From NCBI GenBank assembly GCA_039105265.1, contig JAPFFF010000038.1, positions 496,001-560,000 of the forward strand: 64,000 bases of DNA, given 5' to 3'. This DNA comes from Tritrichomonas musculus (lineage: Eukaryota; Parabasalia; Tritrichomonadida; Tritrichomonadidae). This document shows positions 20,142 to 28,200 of the stretch, in pieces (the first letter of the stretch is position 1; every line of letters begins with the position of its first letter). Made by a program: the position numbers and the translations under genes. The notes under the pieces were generated by a model. It saw only the letters and a program-made list of their open reading frames with translations. It had not been told where the DNA came from and ran no database searches.

Positions 20142-21140
20142 ATGTCAGTCACTGGACTTCAGGCTCTTCTTGATGTTTCGATGTCTTATATAAATGAAGT
20201 CCGGGACTCATCAAAATCTTCTCTTCTTGGTGAAATTACCGATAGTAGTAATTTTCCTACTGAAAATTTAACTCCTGAAGAGATTTCTACTATTTCAGAA
20301 ACATTAAACAAACTTTTTACTGATAAAATAAATATATCCCAAGCAGCTCAGATTATAAATCCCATTGTTGGGAGTCAACACCCAATGCAGAAAATAGCAG
20401 GAATTTTATCAATCACAGATGAGCCAATCCCACCAAAACCTCACGATTTTATGGATAATATGTCTCGCCACAAAACAAGGCCATGGAATACTTATGAGGA
20501 TCAAAGACTTCTTGCTGCAATTTTGCGATATGGTTTTGAAAACTGGATAATGATTGCTGAATTTGTTGGAAATGGGAGAACAAGATCACAATGCTCACAA
20601 AGATGGAATAGAGGTTTAAATCCAAAAATTTCAAAAGGAACTTGGTCAAAAGAAGAAGAAGAAAAGTTATTACGTCTTGTTGCCTTAAATGGTGATAAAT
20701 CTTGGACAAAAATTTCAATGGAATTCGGAAATAGATCTGATGTACAATGCCGATACAGATATCAGCAATTAATAAAAGAAAACCATGTAAGCAATTCTAA
20801 CTCATCACCTGCAAGCTGTTCTATTACGTCTAATGATGTAAATAACGTTAATGATGCTACCATAGATGATAAAAACACCACAAATGACGGCCAAGATAAA
20901 ATATTTATAGTTGTTGAAGAGAATAATGATGAAAAAGAGCCAAAGTTGCAAATTCCTCCTTTAATTGCGTTTTCTAATGCATCACAACAGCAAAAGCCGC
21001 CATCATCAATTATTATTTCAGATCCTGTTTTTACACTCCAATCTAAAATCCAAAATAATCCATCATTACAACAAGAAAATTATGTTTTACCAAAAATTTC
21101 TCTTCCCAAAATAGACGGAAGTATATTTATGGAATGTTGA
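20142..21140 (+). CDS. Two-repeat Myb-like transcription factor
   Basis: The protein has 332 residues. A helical, acidic N-terminal region (1-100) precedes two Myb repeats at about 112-210, with W115, W135 and W155 in the first and W168, W188 and Y207 in the second. The recognition helices are RTRSQCSQRWNRGL and RSDVQCRYRYQQL, close to the three-Trp c-Myb pattern. After the repeats comes an Asn/Asp/Ser-rich disordered tail with a Pro-rich stretch (KPPSSIIISDP). It is expected to be a nuclear, sequence-specific DNA-binding protein. It is convergent with the polyQ coiled-coil gene (stop-to-stop gap of 249 bp). Confidence 0.9.
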   Translation: MSVTGLQALLDVSMSYINEVRDSSKSSLLGEITDSSNFPTENLTPEEISTISETLNKLFTDKINISQAAQIINPIVGSQHPMQKIAGILSITDEPIPPKPHDFMDNMSRHKTRPWNTYEDQRLLAAILRYGFENWIMIAEFVGNGRTRSQCSQRWNRGLNPKISKGTWSKEEEEKLLRLVALNGDKSWTKISMEFGNRSDVQCRYRYQQLIKENHVSNSNSSPASCSITSNDVNNVNDATIDDKNTTNDGQDKIFIVVEENNDEKEPKLQIPPLIAFSNASQQQKPPSSIIISDPVFTLQSKIQNNPSLQQENYVLPKISLPKIDGSIFMEC

Positions 21141-21389
21141 TATGTTTTTTTTTAACATGATATTTTTTAATTTGTTTATTTTTGCTTGTGTTTTAAAATA
21201 AATAAATTGTTTTATGAGTTAATCTTGATTTTCCTTATGTTTATTAATGATCATTTAAACTTCTGAATAAAAATCTGTTTAAAAATGTTTGAAAATAAGA
21301 TTAAAAGAAAAATATTTGAAAGCAATTACTCGTTGAGTGAAATGTATGTAAAATAATGACATTTATTCAAATCATATTTTATAAATTTA

Positions 21390-22127
21390 TTATGGGCCTT
21401 GAAGATTCATTTGAATTTGCTGCCGTTGTTGTTGAAGTTGTTGCTGCTGCTGAAGTTGTTGTTGAAGTTGTTGCTGTTGTTGAAGTTGTTGCTGTTGCTG
21501 AATTTTTTGCTGTTGAAGTTGTTGTTGTTGTTGTTGAAGTTGTTGTTGCTGCTGCTGAAGTTGTTGTTGCTGCTGCTGCTGAAGTTGTTGTTGTGTATAT
21601 ATCTGTTGAAAAGACTGTTGCTGCTGCTGTTGTTGTTGAGTTTGAGATACATTTGATGATAGGTTCATATTTGAATTTGGATTGATATTATTAGAGATAT
21701 TTGGTGCTGGTGGTTGAGATATAATCGTATTTTCTATTTGAACTAACTTTCCATAAAATACATATATCTGTTGCTCAAGAGTTAATATTTTTGTTTTATA
21801 ATACTCTATATCTGATTGAAGAGATTCATTTTGCTTCATAAGATGATCCATTTGTCTTAAAAATTCATCAGGGACAGTAAATTGGCTAACAGGTCCAACA
21901 GGAGGCATTCCAATTGAAGGGCCAGGCTGTGGCGGTTGAGGTGGCATTGATGGATAGTTAAGGTTAGGATTAATTGAATTTATAGAATTTTGGTTACTTT
22001 GAGATAAAGCTAAATTATATTGATTAATTAAATTATTATGTGACTCTTTGGAGTGGTGAACCTTAGAACGGCGAGAATGATACTTATTTCGATAAGCTTT
22101 ATATAAATCATCGTTTTGATTATTCAT
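21390..22127 (-). CDS. Coiled-coil protein with long C-terminal polyglutamine tract
   Basis: The protein has 245 residues from the ATG at 22127 (MNNQNDDLYKAYRN); the frame extends 25 codons further up with no ATG. The order is: a basic N-terminus (NKYHSRRSKVHHSKES), an Asn/Pro linker with PPQPPQPGP, a coiled coil at about 88-140 (DEFLRQMDHLMKQNESLQSD and LEQQIYVFYGKLVQIEN), an Asn/Ser linker, then 70 or more residues that are nearly all Gln with scattered Leu. The Gln tract uses mixed CAA and CAG codons, so it is not a pure triplet run. The function is unknown; Gln-rich coiled coils are common in transcription co-regulators and in RNA-granule proteins. The low-complexity tract makes other frames open over the same bases, but those are shadows. 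Confidence 0.72.
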   Translation of the reverse strand: MNNQNDDLYKAYRNKYHSRRSKVHHSKESHNNLINQYNLALSQSNQNSINSINPNLNYPSMPPQPPQPGPSIGMPPVGPVSQFTVPDEFLRQMDHLMKQNESLQSDIEYYKTKILTLEQQIYVFYGKLVQIENTIISQPPAPNISNNINPNSNMNLSSNVSQTQQQQQQQQSFQQIYTQQQLQQQQQQQLQQQQQQLQQQQQQLQQQKIQQQQQLQQQQQLQQQLQQQQQLQQQRQQIQMNLQGP

Positions 22128-22482
22128 ATTTTCTCGTAACAAAAATGATTTTAACAAACAAGAGTCCACTTTTTCAATGTTTTCATATTTAAAAAGTGGC
22201 ACAGCCTAAAGTCACAAGACTGATATTTTTCTCAAATAATAATATGAAACTATTGATCAATAGCATCTATGAAACTTTTATTTTATTATTTTTCTTGGTT
22301 TTTCAAATAAAATCAAAAATAATATTTCCAACAAATTAAAAAAAAAGAAAAATCATTGAAAAAACCTTTAATTTATTTAATTGAAGCAAGTATTATTGAT
22401 GTTTTATTTGATTTTTATTGTAATGGTCAAAATATTTTGTCAGACGGAATTGTGGTACAATTGTACCACAAAATTTTGATAA
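22128..22482. promoter_or_regulatory. Divergent upstream region with palindrome
   Basis: This gap lies between the polyQ gene (-) and the P-loop/DUF6602 fusion gene (+). Its main feature is the perfect palindrome at 22450-22471. The rest is A+T-rich with no open frame of note. Confidence 0.5.
22450..22471. promoter_or_regulatory. Perfect 22-bp palindrome just upstream of a start codon
   Basis: The half-site is TTGTGGTACAA and the second half is its exact complement. It ends 11 bp before the ATG at 22483. Trichomonad 5' leaders are usually very short, so it would overlap the transcription start. It could be an operator for a dimeric DNA-binding protein or a hairpin at the mRNA 5' end. Confidence 0.65.
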
Positions 22483-24783
22483 ATGAGTCGTCCTAAAGTT
22501 TTAATAATTGGGAGCGATTTCCCTGCATTCCATATATTCTGGGGAGATTTTTCTAGGCAAAAAATTGATATAATTAGATTTATTTATGTTCCTCCTTCTT
22601 ATTCAATTTATGAAAAGAATATTTATGATCCAAATGATATACCGAATATTATTATTCACAAAGGAAAAAACAGCGATATTGAAATTAGTCATCTTAATGA
22701 TTTAGAAAATATCATTAATGCTGAAAAAATTGAAAGATGTATAATTCTTACACAAAACATTCCGATGATTTCTATTGCAAGTATTGTTAATAGAATAATG
22801 GCAACTGGTTCATGTGGTATTGAATTTTTCCAGCCTAAAGAAGTTTATGTTACGTCATCGAAACCTATAATTACAGTTTCTTCCCTCAATAATGAAGTTG
22901 GCAAAACACAACTATGCCGTTATTGTATTGGTTATCTAAGCCAGTATAGGAATATTTCAGTGATTATACCTCTAGTCCATCCTGAAAAAAAAATTCTTAA
23001 ACTTATCGGTAAATCAAAACAAAAGAAATTTGGAAAAAAGAAAAATCAGCAAAGTAACCAAAACAAAAAAGAAAATTTATTTTCATTATATCAGAGTTGT
23101 AATTTACCACACTTCGAATTTTCAAATTTTGATGAAGCTTTACAGCAAAAAGAATTGCTTTCAAAAAAAATGCTTCAAGAGATTGAAGATTACTTTAAAT
23201 GTGGGGCATTCTGTATTTATGTATCTGCTGATATAAATCGTGCATTAATTCAAGCTGAAAGATGTGCTCATATTATTATATATGATTCATATCAAAGTGA
23301 AATACCACTTATTAAAACAGAGCATCAAATATGTGTTGCAACCATTGATAACTTTAAAAATATCATAAATAATGTACGATGGCCTGGTTTGGTTAACCTA
23401 CATCGAAGTAAAAAAATTGTTATTGTAAAAAGAGGTCCAGGAATGATTGATGATGAAACAAGGTTGGATTTTATTAAATTACTTGAAGAAAAAAATGCCA
23501 AAGAAAAAAAGGTAACATTAAAAGATGCCCCAAACTCAAGCTCAAATCTTAGTTCTCAAATTCCAACTAATTTAAAAATGACAGTTCCGACAACAAACCA
23601 AATTTCTAAAGAAGATAAGAGAAAATTATTTTTTGTTAATTCAATTAGTGAGAATGACTCGGTTGAAGAAAATATTTCTATAGGAATTAGTTATGACAGC
23701 CAAAATTTCATCAGTGATAGTAATACTTTTAACAGCAACTCCAACTTTAATGATAGCAATATTAATAGTACTAGCAGTACTACTTCTAATCCAAATGATC
23801 GTAAATTATACAAAGCCACAATTATTAGTGTTTCGCAAGATATAGTTGAAACTGATTCAAATATCCCTAATGCTAATGTATTTCCAAAAATTTATGAATA
23901 CAAAAATGCAATGCACAGCTGGCTCTCGCGTTTCTTCATTACACTTTTCAAACCACCATTACAATCACATTTTGAAGCTCAAGTGGGAATCCTCTCATCA
24001 ATGGCTTCATCATCAGACAAAGAACTGCGTATTTCGAATCACACTTCTGCCAACCGTGGTGCTCTTTGTCGTCTCTTTTTAACTTCGCATCTTCCTCCAG
24101 GCTACCGTGTAACAAATGGTGAAATTCTTGATGCTCATGGTAATTATACTGGTCAACTTGATGTTGTCATTGTAAACGATTCAGCGCCATACATGACAAT
24201 TGGAGCGACCAACTCTGTTATTGCGCCCATTCTTGCTGATACTGTCCTTGGTGTTATAGAAGTGAAAGCATTAATGGATCCAGATAATCTTAAAAAAGCT
24301 CTTTCACAACTGAGACCCGTTAAATCTTTAATGCCAATGCATGAAACGCTCGAAACGACAGATGGTACAGTTGTTGAAGACCCACTTAGAGGAAAGATAA
24401 TTACTGGAGTATTTGCTTTCAATCTGTCAAAAGATTCGCTTGATACTGAAATTCCAAGAATTATCAAACTTTATCCAAAAGTTGCAGATTTTGTTGTCAT
24501 CCCTGGTAAATTTGGTTACTTTTTAATTGATACATTAAGAGTTTGTGGAATTGAAATTAATGAAAGAAATTCTGATATAATTAATGATTATGTTAGATAT
24601 GATGCTGATGGAATTGGTTTAGGTTTGATCTTTGGTATTTTAAATACAATTGCTGCCAAAAGAAGATTCAATGGATCTAATTTTGTCAGATACTTATCAG
24701 GTAAATGGGAAGATCAGTTTGAAAGCAATAAAGATGTGTATAGGTATATGGATTACAGTTACTTTGAAGTTTTTAGGAAATAA
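22483..24783 (+). CDS. Fusion: cyclic-2,3-diphosphoglycerate-synthetase-like P-loop domain + DUF6602-like (PD-(D/E)XK fold) domain
   Basis: The protein has 766 residues. The N-terminal part (about 1-330) follows the plan of archaeal cyclic 2,3-diphosphoglycerate synthetase: a Rossmann-like start (PKVLIIGSDFPAFHIF), then KPIITVSSLNNEVGKTQ with a P-loop of that family's type (K141), then a segment like AERCAHIIIYDSYQSEIP. Residues about 335-450 are a Ser/Asn-rich linker. The C-terminal part (about 495-700) resembles DUF6602: an Arg-containing helix, LPPGYRVTNGEILDAHGN, GQLDVVIVND (D560) and GVIEVKAL (E593, K595), which has the D...ExK signature of PD-(D/E)XK nucleases. I know of no described protein with this pairing. 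Any reaction or role is inference; a nucleotide-sensing nuclease or a non-catalytic sensor are both possible. The gene is intronless, and the perfect palindrome sits just upstream. Confidence 0.7.
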   Translation: MSRPKVLIIGSDFPAFHIFWGDFSRQKIDIIRFIYVPPSYSIYEKNIYDPNDIPNIIIHKGKNSDIEISHLNDLENIINAEKIERCIILTQNIPMISIASIVNRIMATGSCGIEFFQPKEVYVTSSKPIITVSSLNNEVGKTQLCRYCIGYLSQYRNISVIIPLVHPEKKILKLIGKSKQKKFGKKKNQQSNQNKKENLFSLYQSCNLPHFEFSNFDEALQQKELLSKKMLQEIEDYFKCGAFCIYVSADINRALIQAERCAHIIIYDSYQSEIPLIKTEHQICVATIDNFKNIINNVRWPGLVNLHRSKKIVIVKRGPGMIDDETRLDFIKLLEEKNAKEKKVTLKDAPNSSSNLSSQIPTNLKMTVPTTNQISKEDKRKLFFVNSISENDSVEENISIGISYDSQNFISDSNTFNSNSNFNDSNINSTSSTTSNPNDRKLYKATIISVSQDIVETDSNIPNANVFPKIYEYKNAMHSWLSRFFITLFKPPLQSHFEAQVGILSSMASSSDKELRISNHTSANRGALCRLFLTSHLPPGYRVTNGEILDAHGNYTGQLDVVIVNDSAPYMTIGATNSVIAPILADTVLGVIEVKALMDPDNLKKALSQLRPVKSLMPMHETLETTDGTVVEDPLRGKIITGVFAFNLSKDSLDTEIPRIIKLYPKVADFVVIPGKFGYFLIDTLRVCGIEINERNSDIINDYVRYDADGIGLGLIFGILNTIAAKRRFNGSNFVRYLSGKWEDQFESNKDVYRYMDYSYFEVFRK

Positions 24784-25276
24784 TTTTTTCAAATTAAATG
24801 TTAATTCGATATGTGTTCTTTCGATTTAGAAGATTTACAAGCATATGTTTGTTGTTTAAAGCAATAAAGAATCAAGTATGCATCAAATACAAGATATTCA
24901 AATATTTGTAACCAAATGTTAATAAAACATTACTTTTTTTTGTACTATTATTTTAATAAACAAAGTCCTAGCGTTATTCATTATGTTTTAATCCTTTTTA
25001 AGTGTCAATTGTTTTTTATCTCATACAATTATTAAATGTAGAGATATCCAAATATATGAAATTGAGCATTCATAATAAAATAAAGAAAGCAACCAACTCT
25101 AATCCAATGAGAATGAGTCAAAGTATTTTGACTGCAGTTTTTTTTTTTTATATATAAAAAATAAAATTTTAAATTTGGCCTTTATTTGACCTTTACCTTA
25201 ATAAAAATAAAATTAAAAAAATAGATTTTTAATAACCGCTAATATATATATATAATATATAAATAAATGAAATTAA
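24784..25276. other. Convergent intergenic region
   Basis: This gap contains the 3' flanks of the fusion gene (+) and the UBR gene (-). It is A+T-rich with a T-run at about 25139-25150 and an alternating TA tract at 25241-25262. I see no gene or RNA. Confidence 0.55.
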
Positions 25277-28200
25277 TTAAGGAATCCTTAAATCTGGCCA
25301 TTTGACCAAATTTGTCCATGCGCCAGACAAAAAGTTGTCAATGATTTCCTCTCTCTTTGAGTCGCTCAAGTAAAGCAAGGATCCTCTCCTAATTCCGATG
25401 TCCTTGTCCCCAAACTTGTCGACATAGAAAGGCTGCAGCTGCAGGATCAGGTTGAACTCAAGATCAGTGACGATCACCTGCGAAGCCGTGTTTCCGTTGA
25501 GGTGCATGATCGCCGAGTACGAACCTTTGAACGTCCTCTTGAGAAAGTGCGCGAGCTTCACTTTGTCGTTCGAGAGAGCCGGCGCATTCGACGGCATCGT
25601 GACAATCTTGCCCGTCAGGAGGCAGATCGCAAGGTTGCCCTCGTCGGTCGTGAGAATCGGCGCTGAGAAGGGCGGGTGGATGAAGTCGAGGTAGTTCTTC
25701 GGAACCTCGATGAAGGAGAACATCGGAAGGGTCATCTCGCAGTGGTGCTCGCCGCCGGTCGCGTCATCGTCGTCCTCGATTCCGTAGTGCCGGCGGAGGC
25801 GGGACGGGCTCAGAATCACGTCCCAGTCAATAAATTCATCATTCTTGCCATCACGGCGCGCCAAACTCAATCCCAAACTAAAGCGATTTGAATCAATATT
25901 TGGTCCTTGATTTAAATCTAAATTCAAATTCAAATTTTCTTGTTGTTTTAAATTTAGATTTATATTTGGTTGTTGATTTTCATTTAAGTTTGAATTTGTA
26001 TTTGGTTGTTGATTTTCATTTAAGTTTGAATTTGTATTTGGTTGTTGATTTTCATTTGAGTTTGAATTTGTATTTGGTTGTTGATTTTCATTTGAGTTTG
26101 AATTTATATTTGGTTGTTGATTTTCATTTGAGTTTGAATTTATATTTGGTTGTTGATTTTCATTTGAGTTTGAATTTGTATTTGGTTGTTGATTTTCATT
26201 TGAGTTTGAATTTGTATTTGGTTGTTGATTTTCATTTGTGGTTGTATTTGATCGGTCGGTCAGGTTTTCTGTGATTTTAAGGTTGCGTGAGAAGTGGTCA
26301 AAAATGGCTGCGCATCGCATGAACTGGAGCATTTTGTAGTCAGTTGAGAGGTCTCTTATTGTGTCGAAGTCGTTGAAAAGGATGTCGTTTTCAGGCCTCT
26401 CCCCGCTGTTTTCTCCTTCTTCTGCATCCTTCCTGAACTCGATGTCGCTCTGCACGACAGTCTGCGGCAGGAGGCTTCCGCTGATGAATCTCTTCATGTC
26501 GATTGACCTGTCGCCTTCCTGCTCCTCGTCTCTCGCCATTGCGAGCAGTATGTACTTCATCAGGGGCGACAAGAAGATCCTCTTCCTCCTGTCCAGCTTC
26601 CCCTTTTCGTTGAAGTACATCTCGAATCCTAGATCGAGCAACTCGTCCACGTCGTCGCTCTCGCTTTCGACGTCGATTTCGTCCTCATCGGCATCACCAT
26701 CATCCTCGGTTTCGTTCTGCTCTTCCTCTTCGTTCAAGCGATTGATGATGATTCGAATCGCGTCATTCATGTTCCTCTGAATCCTATTGTTTTGGTTGTG
26801 AGGTGACATTTTTTTCTCTATTGACTTCACATCACTGTCATTTTTATCAGCTTTTTTCAAGGGAATCAAGACAGACATGATGTTGTTAACGTTCTCCGAA
26901 ATTGTCAAGTTGTCCTCGATGTCGGGCAGCTTCTTGTACAGCCCGTTCTGGTCCTTCAATTGGCTCCATGTCAAGCCAAACTCGTCATCAAAGCTCGTCC
27001 CTAAGATCTCATTTTTGATTGCCTTTGAGACGATCAGCCTTCGCCGAACGAACTCTTCCTCGGCGAGCGTCTTCTCGGCCTTCGTGTGCATCATGTGCCA
27101 GATGCAGAGATAGACATTCCTCAGCGTTGACTGCGTCGTTATGTTGTCGAGGCAGCCTGGGTTTGACCTGTGTCTCATCTCGAGGACTTCGAGCTCTGAC
27201 GCCAGTGAGAAGACGGCGTATTTAACGTCGTCCAAATAAGCTTGTGTGACAAACTTTTTGAGAGCTTTGAGAACGGTTTGGTCGGTTATTTCTTTGTAGT
27301 CAAAAGTGCCACCGATAATGGGAAGTGATGCGTTCCGAGGACACCTATCGGTCGGACATGTGAAGTGAGATTTTTGTATGCATTTTGAATGGATCGGATG
27401 GAGGCAGATTTTGACAGCTGTGAAAAGTTCAAATGATTCAGGAACTTCAGAAAGATCGTTGATGTTGCCATCGGAGCGGTTGCTATCGTTCTCGCTACTG
27501 TCAATTAAAGTGGCCTTTCTAAACCGCCACTTTATGTACGACGATAAAGGACTCTTGAAGATCAGGGCTGGAAGCACGAAGCAATCATCAGTGCTTTCAA
27601 GATGACAAACACTGCATTCAAAATTTTGAACTTTTTCAGTGTCCTCCTCAATTTGTGAAATTGTGCTTTTGAACGACTTTTGCTTGGCTGAAAAGCTGCT
27701 CATTATTTGCTGCTTGAGCTTGTTGGCTCTAACACGGTTCTTCTTCTGCATCTCCTCTTGCTTAAGAAGACTGTCTTCTGAAGACGTCATCGCTACAATC
27801 TCGCCAAAATTCATCCGCTGAAGAACAGTGACGCCGATGTTTCCGAAGCTTTTTATTTGGTCGATCATTGAGAGGCCTTCCTGGTCCAACTGGACAAAAG
27901 ATGCTGACTTGTGGCCATGAAGATAGATAATCTTCATTCTCAAAAATTGAGTGAAGGTCAAATTTTTCAATTGAGAGGCCAAATTGGTAAAATCATTGGC
28001 AACGAGAAATGTGTCGCTGGGATCAGAGTTGCCAACGAAGTTGTCAGCGTAATAACGTTCTGAATTGTTTGAAGTAATGATTAGAACATTGAAAATAAGT
28101 TGGTGGATGATTGGGTAGTCTTTGCTGGCATTATGAGATAAGATATGATATTCAAGAGCCCAAAGAATCGGTGAGAATAAAAATCGTTCTGAGCCTTGTG

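Noticed and set aside
21356-21685. Plus-strand Val/Ala- or Leu-rich frames opposite the polyQ tract
   Set aside because: They are antisense shadows of the CAA/CAG glutamine run of the minus-strand gene.
22441-24783. Fusion gene as a bacterial contaminant or part of an operon
   Set aside because: Codon use is as A+T-rich as the neighbours, it has Ser/Asn-rich linkers typical of the other proteins here, and it lies between clear eukaryotic genes.
25452-27821. Several plus-strand frames opposite the UBR gene
   Set aside because: They exist because the G+C-rich half of the gene has few stops on the other strand; the minus-strand product has complete UBR and RING motifs.
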